Shown: positions 48,899-58,293 of the stretch, piece after piece
How positions within the stretch are numbered: the stretch's first letter is position 1
Layout: every line of letters starts with the position of its first letter
Assembly: GCA_029203105.1 (NCBI GenBank)
Contig: CP119318.1
Location: 3,052,501-3,116,500, forward strand
Direction: 5' to 3'
Origin: Candidatus Kaistia colombiensis
Lineage (GTDB): Bacteria > Pseudomonadota > Alphaproteobacteria > Rhizobiales > Kaistiaceae
Length of the DNA: 64,000 bases
The notes under the pieces: generated by a model
The model's input: only the letters and a program-made list of their open reading frames with translations
The model's database searches: none
Told to the model about the DNA's origin: nothing
Translations under genes and position numbers: made by a program

Positions 48899-49912
48899 AT
48901 GACCAGCATCGACGTCGCCATTCCCAACTACCAATATGGCCGCTTCCTGCGTGACTGCGTGGAGAGCGTGCTGGGGCAGGGCGTGCCGCAGCTGCGCGTC
49001 CTGATCATCGACAACGCCTCCACCGACAACAGCGCCGAAGTCGCCCAGCAACTGGCAGCGGAGGATGCGCGCGTCAGTTTTGTGCGCCACGGCACCAATC
49101 TTGGTCACCAGGCGTCCTTCAACGAGGCGATTGACTGGGCCGCTGCCGACAGCTTTCTGCTGCTTTGCGCCGACGATATGCTCGCGCCGGGGGCGCTGAT
49201 GCGTTGCCTGCCCGTGCTGGATCAGAACCCGCAGGTTCATCTCGCCTTCGGCCGTTCGGCCGCCCTGCGCCCGACGGGGATGCCACGGCTTGACGATCTT
49301 TCCGCTTGCCGATGGTCGCTGCTGCCGGCGCGCAAGCTGCTCGAGCGGTTCTGCCGGACGGGAGCCTGTTGCATCTGCAGCTGCGCTGCCGTCGTTCGAA
49401 CCTCGGCGATGAAACGCGTCGGCCACTATCGCTCGACGCTGCAGCACACGGATGATTTCGAGTTCTGGATGCGGGTCGCCGCGCTGGAGGGCTCCGTCGC
49501 CGAAACGCGGTCGACGCTGGCCCTGCTGCGCGTCCATGGCAACGCCCGTTCGGCCGCGATCCGGGCCGACCACAGTCGCGACATCCTCAACTGCCAGGCG
49601 GCATTCGCCTCCTTCTTCGCCAATGAGGGCGCCGATCTCCAGGATGCAGCTCGGCTGCAGCGATGGGCGGCGAGGGCGTTGGTCGGGCGATCCTATTGGT
49701 CCGGGTTGAGCCATGTCTGCCGGGGCGAACCGGCGAATGCATTTCGCCTGCTGCACTATGCCGTGCGCCGGTCGTGGGAAACGGCGATATTCCCTCCGTT
49801 CGACCACCTGTTGCGCATGGAGCGTCCGGTCGGCCGCATCGCGGCGGTGCTCGACGAAGCCTGGAGCGGCCCAAAGCCGGAGGACCGAAACCGGCAGATG
49901 GGCAAGCTGTGA
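48899..49912 (+). CDS. Glycosyltransferase family 2
   Basis: 337-aa GT-A enzyme: SIDVAIPNYQYGRFLRDCVE, VLIIDNASTDNSAEVAQQ, LLLCADDMLAPGAL (DxD-like metal site), and HTDDFEFWMRVAALEGSV, which holds the catalytic-base region. Donor and acceptor are unknown. The stop overlaps the next start (TGATG), so it is coupled with the RfbC-like gene. Confidence 0.9.
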   Translation: MTSIDVAIPNYQYGRFLRDCVESVLGQGVPQLRVLIIDNASTDNSAEVAQQLAAEDARVSFVRHGTNLGHQASFNEAIDWAAADSFLLLCADDMLAPGALMRCLPVLDQNPQVHLAFGRSAALRPTGMPRLDDLSACRWSLLPARKLLERFCRTGACCICSCAAVVRTSAMKRVGHYRSTLQHTDDFEFWMRVAALEGSVAETRSTLALLRVHGNARSAAIRADHSRDILNCQAAFASFFANEGADLQDAARLQRWAARALVGRSYWSGLSHVCRGEPANAFRLLHYAVRRSWETAIFPPFDHLLRMERPVGRIAAVLDEAWSGPKPEDRNRQMGKL

Positions 49913-50448
49913 TGCGCTTCATGCAGACGTCGCTTCACGAGGCCGTCTTGATCGAGCCCACACCTTTCGAGGACGAGCGTGGCCGTTTCGAGCGCAGCTT
50001 CTGCACGCGCGAGTTTGAGGCCGCTGGACTTGCGACCCGCTTCGTCCAGCACAGCCAGTCCTGGTCCCGGGCAAGGGGGACCTTGCGCGGAATGCACCTG
50101 CAGAAGCCGCCTCATGGCGAGATCAAGCTGGTGCGATGCCTGCGCGGCGAGATCTGGGACGTCATCATCGACCTGCGGAAGGACTCCCCGACCTTCCTGC
50201 GTTGGGAGGGGTTCGAGCTTTCGGCCGGCAACCGCCGTCAGCTCTACGTGCCGGAGGGTTTTGCGCATGGCTTCCAGACGCTGCGCGCCGATGTCGAGAT
50301 CGGTTACATGATCTCGGCGCCCTATGCGCCGGAATCCGCGAGCGGCTGGCGCCATGATGATCCGGCGTTCGGCATATCATGGCCATCGCCGGTCGCAGCG
50401 ATATCGGCCAGAGACAGAAGCTGGCCGGATTTCCGCTGCCCGGACTGA
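49912..50448 (+). CDS. dTDP-4-dehydrorhamnose 3,5-epimerase family protein (RfbC-like)
   Basis: 178-aa cupin-like epimerase. EDERGRFERSFC, TLRGMHLQKPPHGEIKLVRC with the catalytic His, GEIWDVIIDLRKDSPTF, and LYVPEGFAHGFQTL are family blocks. RfbA, RfbB and RfbD, needed for dTDP-rhamnose, are not in the window, so it more likely epimerises another NDP-4-ketosugar, perhaps the one methylated by the C-methyltransferase nearby. Overlaps the glycosyltransferase stop by one base. Confidence 0.9.
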   Translation: MRFMQTSLHEAVLIEPTPFEDERGRFERSFCTREFEAAGLATRFVQHSQSWSRARGTLRGMHLQKPPHGEIKLVRCLRGEIWDVIIDLRKDSPTFLRWEGFELSAGNRRQLYVPEGFAHGFQTLRADVEIGYMISAPYAPESASGWRHDDPAFGISWPSPVAAISARDRSWPDFRCPD

Positions 50449-50463
50449 CTGCGACCGAGGGAC

Positions 50464-51786
50464 CTATCTCACCAGCAGCCCATGATCCTGCAGACGGCGC
50501 GCCGTCGCGAGAAGTTCGGCGAAGGGCATCTCCGCCCGCTCGGCGATATCGAGCAAGGTGTGGTGCCCGTCGGCAAAGTTCAGAATCCACAGCATCGCCA
50601 TGTTGCTCGCCTGTGTTGCGGGCGCCCCATCGCCGCCGACATAGAGCCCATGCCGGCCAAGCTGCCGCTCTCCCTTCAGCAGGGTGCCGAGCGGCGTAAA
50701 ATCGTTCTCGATCACGTCGAGGATGGCGTCGATCATCGCATAGGAAGAGGCGAGGTGCTCCGGCCGGACGAAATCGAGATCGTCGGCCGAGGTATGATAC
50801 TCCGGAAACGTGCCGAACAGACTGCGCTGAAACAGGCCGACTGGCAGGTTGAAACCGGGCGAGCAATATTGCCGCTCGTCATAGCCATATGGGCTGAAAT
50901 CGAGGATGGCCGACGCCGGCGCCGCATGGCGCAGGACATGGCTGGCGGCGCGATCGATGACGGCGTTTCCGCGCCGGCTTTTCTTGTAGGTGGGGCCACC
51001 GCCATCGCCGACGCAGGAGACGACGAGGCCATGCCGAACGCGCTTCGTGCCGGGTTCGTTGCTCGCGAGCCAGGCAAGCGCCCCGATCGTCCCGGGCGCA
51101 AAGACGAACCGGTAGCTGTAGCGCGTGCGTCGGCCGGACAAGCCTTTAGCCAGCTGGGTCAGCAGGGCAAGGCCGGAGCAATTGTCGTTGGCGAGCGACG
51201 GATGACAGATGTGGGCCGACAGCAGAACCTCCTCGTCGCTCGTTCCGGCATGAACATACTCGCCGTATGAGAGGCTGCCCTCCTCCAGGCTCGAGTCAAT
51301 CACGGCTTCATAGTCCCCGTCCGGCAGCGCCATGAGCCGCTCATGCGCCATGCAGAATCCCCAGCTCTCGGCATAGGCCGACTTGCGATAGGGGATCCGA
51401 TCCGGCTGGTCGGGGAGGGTGAAGATATGGTGGCGAAGCTCGCTGAGCGGCATCTTCGTGTGGACAGGGGCGCTGTGGTTCAGGACGTGGAGGTTGCACG
51501 ATTTGAAATCGACCACCTTTTCGCCGGCGGCGTTGCGGATATAGGCGTCGCGGATGGTCCATTCGCGCGGAATGGTCCAGTCGTAGGCTTGCGTACCGCT
51601 CGGCACTTCCCGGATGGTCAGGCCGATCTCCCGTTGCAATCGGCGCAGCGTTTCGCGGACGCCTTCACCCGCGACGGAGCGGCAGATCGGAAAGATCTCC
51701 GCCACCAATTGGTAGATCTCGTCGCCGATGCCGATGTGGGAGTGGCTGGCGACCGGGGCGCCGCCTTCGGCGCGAGACGACTTCAT
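50464..51786 (-). CDS. DUF4910/DUF2172 M28-like aminopeptidase-fold protein
   Basis: 440-aa protein frequent in surface-polysaccharide loci. IFPICRSVAGEGVRETLRRL starts the domain, LLSAHICHPSLANDNCSGLA is the zinc-binding region, and PYGYDERQYCSPGFNLPVG and FPEYHTSADDLDFV give the other ligands. A winged-helix-like tail ends it. Predicted to be a zinc hydrolase; its substrate in sugar pathways is not known. The start overlaps the SDR stop by four bases. Confidence 0.87.
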   Translation of the reverse strand: MKSSRAEGGAPVASHSHIGIGDEIYQLVAEIFPICRSVAGEGVRETLRRLQREIGLTIREVPSGTQAYDWTIPREWTIRDAYIRNAAGEKVVDFKSCNLHVLNHSAPVHTKMPLSELRHHIFTLPDQPDRIPYRKSAYAESWGFCMAHERLMALPDGDYEAVIDSSLEEGSLSYGEYVHAGTSDEEVLLSAHICHPSLANDNCSGLALLTQLAKGLSGRRTRYSYRFVFAPGTIGALAWLASNEPGTKRVRHGLVVSCVGDGGGPTYKKSRRGNAVIDRAASHVLRHAAPASAILDFSPYGYDERQYCSPGFNLPVGLFQRSLFGTFPEYHTSADDLDFVRPEHLASSYAMIDAILDVIENDFTPLGTLLKGERQLGRHGLYVGGDGAPATQASNMAMLWILNFADGHHTLLDIAERAEMPFAELLATARRLQDHGLLVR

Positions 51787-52847
51787 GTCGCCACCAGACC
51801 GGCTCGCCACGCGACGTCGCGGCGCCGCAGATTGGCGTCGAGCCGTCCGTCGGCCATCAGCTGGCGGATCTGTCCGATGCGCTGATAGCGCGGGCTCAGG
51901 AACGTCTCGGCGCTGAGCGCAGCGGCACGGTAGGCGGCATAGAGCTGTTCCGCGCCTTTGCGGGCATCCCATTTTGGCCGGAAGCCGGGCAGCATGCGAC
52001 CGATCTTCTCGAATGAGACGCGATAGGAGCGCGGATCGGGCCCCGCATCCGGCGCCACGCTCCATTCGCAGCCGGGAACGACCTCCGAGACGATCCGCGC
52101 AATGTCGCGGATGCGATAGTTGTGGTCCGTCTGGCCGACATTGAACGCTTGGTTCCGGACCGTATCCTCCGGCGCGGCGAGCCCGGCAAGGAAAGCGCGG
52201 GCGATATCCTCGACATGCACGATCGGCCGCCACGGCGTCCCATCCGATTGCAGATGGATCACGCCGCTTGTCGCGGCCCCCGCGACGAGATTGTTGAGCA
52301 CGATATCGAAGCGGAGCCGCGGCGAAAGTCCATAGGCGGTCGCGGGACGGAAATAGACCGGACAGAACGTCTCATCCGCGAGGCGAGCGATCCCGCGCTC
52401 CGCCATCACCTTGGACTTGCCGTAGGCAGTCACGGGATGGAGTTCCGACGTCTCGTCGACCATGGCGTCGCCGGCGCGGCCGTAGTTGCTGCAGGACGAC
52501 GCGAACAGGAAGCGCCGGACGCCGGCCGCCTTGGCGAGCGTCGGCCAGCCGCACGCTGGCGCGATGGTTTACTGTCGTAGGTGACGTCCGGGTCGAGTTC
52601 GCCGAGCGGATCGTTGGAGAGCGCGGCGAGGTGGATCACCGCGTCGAAGCCGACCAGCGCCTCGCGCTGGATGTCGCGGACGTCCATCTGCATCGCCGAC
52701 GATGGCGGCGATCGGCCCGCCAGCCGGAAACGTGCTCTCGGCGTAGAAGTCGCTGTCGCAGCCGACGACCGTATGGCCGGCGTTCAGGAGCATGGGCGCC
52801 ATGACCGTGCCGACATAGCCTCGATGGCCCGTGACGAGAACTTTCAT
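51783..52847 (-). CDS. NAD-dependent epimerase/dehydratase (extended SDR), three apparent frameshifts
   Basis: Nucleotide-sugar SDR. KVLVTGHRGYVGTVMAPML (NAD motif), VIHLAALSNDPLGELD, FLFASSCSNYG, the catalytic tyrosine in TAYGKSKVMAE, and FRPATAYGLSPRLRFDIVLN. The frame breaks near 52690 (before MQMDVRDI), near 52571 (Y-D-S-N-H) and near 52545 (V-R-L-A). Removing one base at each gives 353 aa. It is coupled to the DUF4910 gene. Likely a 4-ketosugar reductase or epimerase for the same unusual sugar. Confidence 0.87.
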
Positions 52848-53124
52848 GCCATGTCCTCCCCGACGATCTCTCCCGCGCATTCCAGCGATTGCGAAGCGTT
52901 TCCGATGGAACGGCGGCGACAGGCTAGGACGGCTGAACCCGGCCGCCTTCCTGACCATCCGTGCAGGCGGCTAAGGCGTTCGGTCAGGGCGGGTGAGCCG
53001 GTGGCCGTTCCTGCCCGGCGCAAGGCGTAGCGCCTTCGCCCGATAGGCAAGGGGAGCGCGAGACGCGGCTCCGCTAGGCTGCTGCCCCGGAGCTGGGTCA
53101 GGGCCACGCCGAAGAGGGACGCGC

Positions 53125-54583
53125 ATGCGGGATCTGCGGCAGAAGACGATTCGCAGCGGCCTTGCCAAGGCGATGGGGCAGGGCGTCGGCGCGCTGATGC
53201 GGCTGGTGTTCATGGTGGTGCTGGCGCGCCTGCTCGACCCGCGCGAATTCGGGCTTGTCGCGATGGCTACGGCGATCACCGGCCTCCTCGGGATGTTCGC
53301 GTCGGCGGGCCTGTCTTCCGCCACGGTCCAGGCTCGCTCGATTACCCAGACGCAGGTGTCGACGCTGTTCTGGGTCAACCTGCTGATCGGCGTTGTGTTT
53401 GCCATCCTCTGCGGCCTGCTCGCGCCGGTTCTCGTGCGCTTCTATGGTGAGCCGAAGCTGTTTTGGCTGACCATCCTCCTGGCGCCGGGCTTTTTGTTCA
53501 GCGCGGCCAGTGTCCAGCATCTGGCGATCCTCCAACGCGAGATGCGCTATGCGACGCTCACGATCGTCGAATCCGCCGGGCAATTTCTCGGCCTGATCGC
53601 AGGAGTTGCGCTGGCGCTCGCCGGGGTTTCGCTATTGGGCGCTGGTCGGGGCGGCCATCGTCACGCAACTCAGCACGGCGTCCGGCGTTTGGGCGGCAAC
53701 CGGCTGGATTCCGGGGCGGCCCGGGCGCTTGGCCGGCGTCCTGCCGCTGCTGCGCGTCGGCGGGACGATCACGCTGAACACGCTCGTTACCTATGTCGGC
53801 TACAATCTGGAGAAGATCCTGCTGGGCCGCTTCTGGGGCGCCGACGCGCTCGGCAATTACGGCCGCGCCTATCAGCTGATTTCCGTGCCGATCGACAATC
53901 TCAACAGCGCCTTTGGCGGCGTCGCCTTCTCGGCGCTGGCACGGCTTCAGGACGACCCGGCGCGCCTGCGCCACTACTTCATCCACGGCTATTCCCTGAT
54001 CGTCTCGATCACGGTGCCGCTGACCCTGTTCCTGGGCTTCTTCGCCGACCAGATCTTTCTCGTCCTGTTTGGGCCGAAATGGCTGGAGGCTGCGGCGATC
54101 TTCCGCCTGATGACGCCGACCGTCCTGATCTTCAGCCTGATCAATCCTTTCGGTTGGCTGCTGTTCGCCACTGGCCGGCAAGGGCGCAGCCTCCGCACCG
54201 CGCTGGTGATCGCGCCCATCGTGATCTCGGCCTGCATCATCGGTCTGCCCTACGGACCGCGCGGCGTGGCGACCGCCTATTCGATCGCGATGGCACTGTG
54301 GTTCGTGCCGCATATGCTCTGGTGCGTGCATGGAACGCCGGTGTCGGTCCGCGATCTCCTGCCGTCGATCGGTCGTCCGATCCTGGCGAGTCTCGTTGCC
54401 GGCACGCTGGGAGTTCTCATCGACCGCTATACGATGGCGGACAAATCCCCTCTGGTTGAGCTGGTGCTGGGGGGCGGCTTCATGCTCGCTGTCTACGGAG
54501 TCATGATCCTGTTCGTACTCGGGCAGGGCGGATTCTACCGGGATCTCTTCCGCGACCTGCGCAAGATCACGGTCCCGCTCTGA
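53125..54583 (+). CDS. Polysaccharide flippase (Wzx/lipopolysaccharide biosynthesis family), one apparent +1 frameshift
   Basis: MATE-like exporter of lipid-linked repeat units with 12 or more membrane helices. It begins LRQKTIRSGLAKAMGQGVGA and RLVFMVVLARLLDPREFGLV, as in the Wzx/WzxC/ExoT group. Helices continue to VYGVMILFVLGQGGFYRD. The frame breaks near 53624, where four Gs read between ALALAG and RYWALVGAA; removing one gives 485 aa. It is monocistronic and divergent from the SDR gene. Confidence 0.9.
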
Positions 54584-54768
54584 TCGGAACGACGGGATCG
54601 TCCCGCTCCCGCCACGCGTTTGCGGCGCTCCCGCGCCCCATCAGACATCGTGGTGCGATGGCGTTGGACGGGCCGGGCTCCGGCCGCTCGAGCAGCAGCT
54701 GGACGCGCAAGTCTCGCAGACGTGAGATGCCGGTGAGTACGGAGAGCGGGGTTCAGGGCAAGTATCGT

Positions 54769-55719
54769 TTATTCGGCCAACCAGGCGTGGTAGCTGGCCT
54801 CTATGCCGGCGACCAGTCCGATCGAAGGTTTCCAGCCAAGTGACGCCATCCGGCTGCTGTCCATCAACTTGCGCGGCGTGCCGTCCGGCTTGGTCAGATC
54901 GGTCTCGATCGCCCCCGCATAGCCGACGATATCGGCGATCAGGGTGGCGAGATCCCGGATGGAGATCGCCTCGCCGGAACCGACATTGATGAGTTCCGGC
55001 CCTTCATATCGGCGCAGCAGCAGCGCGCAGGCATCCGCCAGGTCGTCGACATGCAGGAATTCGCGCGTCGGAAGGCCGGTGCCCCATATCGTCACGCTCG
55101 CCGCTCCGTCGACCTTGGCCAGATGGATCCGGCGGATCAACGCGGCTAGGACATGCGAGCTTTCCGGATCGTAGTTGTCGTTCGGCCCATAAAGATTCGG
55201 AGGCACCACGGTGATGAAACGACAGCCATGCTCGCGGTGATAGCTTTCGGCCAGCTTCAATCCAGCGATCTTGGCAATCGCATAGGGTTCGTTGGTCGGC
55301 TCGAGCGGGCCGGACAGCAGGACCGTCTCGCGCATCGGCTGCGCCGCCTCGCGCGGATACATGCAGCTGGAGCCGAGATAGAGCAGCTTCTCTACGCCGG
55401 CGCGCCGGGCGCCCTCGATGATGTTGGTCGCGATGGCGAGGTTGTCGTAGATGAACGAGGCCGGATGGGTCGCATTGGCGATGATGCCGCCGACCCGCGC
55501 CGCCGCGATCACGATTGCGTCCGGCGCGTTGGCGTCGATCCAGGCTTCGGTGGCCGATTGGCGCCGAAGGTCCAGCTCGGCGCTTGCGATCGTAAGGATT
55601 TCACAGGGCTCGCGCCGGAGCCGCCGGACGAGCGCTGATCCGACCATGCCGCGATGTCCCGCGACCCAGATCCGCTTGCCGGTCAGGTCGAAGCGGTCCC
55701 CGTCAGGCATGGCGGTCAT
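54769..55719 (-). CDS. fcl: GDP-L-fucose synthase
   Basis: Extended SDR that epimerises and reduces GDP-4-keto-6-deoxymannose to GDP-L-fucose. KRIWVAGHRGMVGSALVRRL (NAD(P) site), VIAAARVGGI, LYLGSSCMYP, the catalytic Tyr in NEPYAIAKIAG, and PNLYGPNDNYDP. About 316 aa. The ATG at 55719 has GGAGG nine bases upstream and overlaps the gmd stop, so the pair is translationally coupled. Ends in a normal C-terminus. Confidence 0.95.
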   Translation of the reverse strand: MTAMPDGDRFDLTGKRIWVAGHRGMVGSALVRRLRREPCEILTIASAELDLRRQSATEAWIDANAPDAIVIAAARVGGIIANATHPASFIYDNLAIATNIIEGARRAGVEKLLYLGSSCMYPREAAQPMRETVLLSGPLEPTNEPYAIAKIAGLKLAESYHREHGCRFITVVPPNLYGPNDNYDPESSHVLAALIRRIHLAKVDGAASVTIWGTGLPTREFLHVDDLADACALLLRRYEGPELINVGSGEAISIRDLATLIADIVGYAGAIETDLTKPDGTPRKLMDSSRMASLGWKPSIGLVAGIEASYHAWLAE

Positions 55720-56776
55720 TGCGGCCAACCTCCCGCAGCACGGTTCGAAGGTCTGACTGCACCATGTCGGCGATCAGATCCTGGAAGGACGCCTTGTGCG
55801 TCCAACCAAGTTGCTGGCGCGCCTTGGTGGGATCCCCCAGCAGCAGGTCCACCTCCGTCGGCCGAAAATAGCGCGGGTCGATCTCGATCAGCGTGGCGCC
55901 GCTGTGCGCGTCGCGTCCCTTCTCGGCGACACCCTCGCCACACCAGTCGATGGACCGGCCGATCTCGCCGAAGGCGCGCTCCACGAACTCGCGCACCGTA
56001 TGGGTCTCGCCCGTCGCCAGTACGAAATCATCCGCCTTTGGTTGCTGCACGATCCGCCACATGCCCTCGACATAGTCGCGGGCATGGCCCCAGTCGCGCC
56101 GGGCATCGAGATTGCCAAGATGGATCGTCTGCTGCAGCCCATGGGCGATGGCCGCCACGCCGCGCGTGATCTTGCGCGTGACGAAGGTTTCGCCGCGCAA
56201 CGGGCTCTCATGGTTGAACAAGATGCCGTTGGAGGCATGGATGCCATAGGCTTCGCGGTAATTGACCGTGATCCAGTAGGCATAGAGCTTGGCCGCGGCA
56301 TAGGGGCTGCGCGGCGCGAAGGGCGTGGTCTCCCGCTGCGGCACCTCCAGGCTGCCGCCAAACAGTTCCGACGTCGACGCCTGGTAGAAACGGCAATGCG
56401 CGGCGATCTCGGCAATCCGCATCGCCTCGAGCAATCGCAGCGCGCCAAGCGCATCGGCATTGGCCGTGTATTCCGGTGTCTCGAAGGACACCTGCACATG
56501 ACTCTGCGCGCCGAGATTGTAGATTTCGTCCGGTCCGATCTCGTGGATGATCCGGCAAAGGTTCGTCGCGTCCGTCAGCTCGCCATGGTGCAGGTGAAAG
56601 CGCAGTGGCCCCCCGCCATGCGGGTCCTGATACAGATGGTCGATCCGCTGCGTGTTGAACGACGAGGAGCGGCGCTTGATGCCGTGCACGTCATAACCCT
56701 TGTCGAGCAGGAGTTCGGCCAGATATGCCCCATCCTGTCCTGTCACGCCGACGATCAGAGCTTTCTTCGCGCCCAT
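55703..56776 (-). CDS. gmd: GDP-mannose 4,6-dehydratase
   Basis: 357-aa SDR making GDP-4-keto-6-deoxymannose, the precursor of GDP-fucose and related sugars. ALIVGVTGQDGAYLAELLLD, YDVHGIKRRSSSFNTQRI, YNLGAQSHVQVSFETPEYTA, the catalytic Tyr in RSPYAAAKLYAYW, and FVTRKITRGVA. It is followed by fcl on the same strand, so GDP-L-fucose is the expected product. Divergent from the next glycosyltransferase. Confidence 0.97.
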   Translation of the reverse strand: MGAKKALIVGVTGQDGAYLAELLLDKGYDVHGIKRRSSSFNTQRIDHLYQDPHGGGPLRFHLHHGELTDATNLCRIIHEIGPDEIYNLGAQSHVQVSFETPEYTANADALGALRLLEAMRIAEIAAHCRFYQASTSELFGGSLEVPQRETTPFAPRSPYAAAKLYAYWITVNYREAYGIHASNGILFNHESPLRGETFVTRKITRGVAAIAHGLQQTIHLGNLDARRDWGHARDYVEGMWRIVQQPKADDFVLATGETHTVREFVERAFGEIGRSIDWCGEGVAEKGRDAHSGATLIEIDPRYFRPTEVDLLLGDPTKARQQLGWTHKASFQDLIADMVQSDLRTVLREVGRNDRHA

Positions 56777-57018
56777 CGTGCTGCTCCGTCCGTTTCCCTT
56801 TCGGCGACTATACGAAGGGTGACAATCCCCGCCGTCCTATCAATCCGGATGGAACGAGCCGGCAAGCCCTGGACGAACGGGCGAGGGCGGCGGATCACCT
56901 AGCGCTTCCGAACAGTGTGTCTCGATCCGATGGAGTTCCGACGGTGCGAACAGCCGCCTTGCCGCTGTCGGCGCGAGGCGAAACGCTGCCGATGCCAATT
57001 GCGGAGGCGTCGATCCCG

Positions 57019-58293
57019 ATGCGCATCGTATTCGTCAATCGCTATTTCGATCCCGATGAATCGGCGACCAGCCGGATGGTCTCCAGCCTCGCCTTCGGGC
57101 TGGCGCAGACGGGCGTCGAGGTCGCGCTCGTCACCGGCCGATATCGCCATGATGATCCGGCGCGCACGCTACCTCGCCGCGAGACCATCCGCGGTGTCGG
57201 GGTGCACAGGATCGCGACCTCGCATTTCGGTCGCCTACGCCTGGCTGGACGCGCCGCCGACTATGCCAGCTTTCACGCTGGCGCGGCGCTCTGGTGCCTC
57301 ACGCATCTCCGTCATGGAGATATTGTGGTTGCATGCACGGACCCGCCGCTCCTGTCGGTGACGCTGGCGGCAGCCTGCGCGACGCGGGGCGCGAGGCTGG
57401 TGAACTGGTTGCACGACATTTTTCCCGAAGTCGCCATCGAACTCGGCATGATCGCCAGACACGGTCGATTGGCGCGACTGTGCCTGGCGGCGCGCGACTG
57501 GTCGCTCCGCCGCGCCGTTCGCAACGTCGTTCCGACTGTCGCCATGGGGCGCGGGCTCCGGAAGCGCGGCATCGACGACCGTATGACCACCATCATCCCC
57601 TACTGGTCCGAGGAAGACGAAATCCGACCCATCGCGATGATGGACAATGCGCTCCGCGCCGAGTGGGGGCTCGAAGATTGCTTCGTCGTCGGATATTCGG
57701 GCAATTTCGGACGGGCGCACGACTTCGCCACCCTGCTGGACGCCGCCGAGAATCTGCTGGGGGAGCCGCGTATTCGCTTTCTGCTGATCGGTGGCGGATT
57801 CGGTCGCCAGTGGCTCGAAGACGAGATCCGGCGGCGCGGGTTGATCAACGTCGTCCTGCGTCCGCAGCAACCGCGCGAACGGCTGGCAGAGAGCCTGTCC
57901 GTCGCCGATGTGCATCTGGTGTCGTTACGGCCGGCGCTCGAACCCTACATCGTGCCCAGCAAGCTCTACGGCATCATGGCCGCCGGGCGGGCTGTCCTGT
58001 TCGTGGGGGCGAGCGACGGCGAGGTTGCGATCATCCTGCGGTCACAGGGAATTGGCCATACTGTCGCAATCGGCGAAGGGGCGGCGTTGGCGGCCCGCAT
58101 CGTCGAATTGCGGCGCGACCGGAACGGGTGCGAGGCGATGGGGTGTCGGGCTCGCGAGGCCTTCGAAAGCGACCATCGGCGTTCCCGGGCCGTCACCGAT
58201 TGGCTGGAACTGCTAGGGACGGTGGAGACGCAGGGACACCACGCCACCACGCGCCATATCGACCTATTCCGCTGGCTCGGACGAGACCGCTAG
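57019..58293 (+). CDS. Glycosyltransferase family 4 (WbuB/FucNAc-transferase-like)
   Basis: About 424 aa. MRIVFVNRYFDPDESATSRM and LVNWLHDIFPEVAIELGMI are typical of the WbuB/WcaI-like group, and VVGYSGNFGRAHDFATLLDA with PSKLYGIMAAGRAVLFV form the donor site. The ATG at 57019 fits the family start and has GGAGG eleven bases upstream; 56992 is an alternative. Next to gmd/fcl, it may transfer a fucose-type sugar, but this is inferred. Confidence 0.88.
   Translation: MRIVFVNRYFDPDESATSRMVSSLAFGLAQTGVEVALVTGRYRHDDPARTLPRRETIRGVGVHRIATSHFGRLRLAGRAADYASFHAGAALWCLTHLRHGDIVVACTDPPLLSVTLAAACATRGARLVNWLHDIFPEVAIELGMIARHGRLARLCLAARDWSLRRAVRNVVPTVAMGRGLRKRGIDDRMTTIIPYWSEEDEIRPIAMMDNALRAEWGLEDCFVVGYSGNFGRAHDFATLLDAAENLLGEPRIRFLLIGGGFGRQWLEDEIRRRGLINVVLRPQQPRERLAESLSVADVHLVSLRPALEPYIVPSKLYGIMAAGRAVLFVGASDGEVAIILRSQGIGHTVAIGEGAALAARIVELRRDRNGCEAMGCRAREAFESDHRRSRAVTDWLELLGTVETQGHHATTRHIDLFRWLGRDR

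Noticed and set aside
49912..50448. A dTDP-L-rhamnose pathway
   Set aside because: Only an RfbC-like epimerase is present; RfbA, RfbB and RfbD are not in the window.
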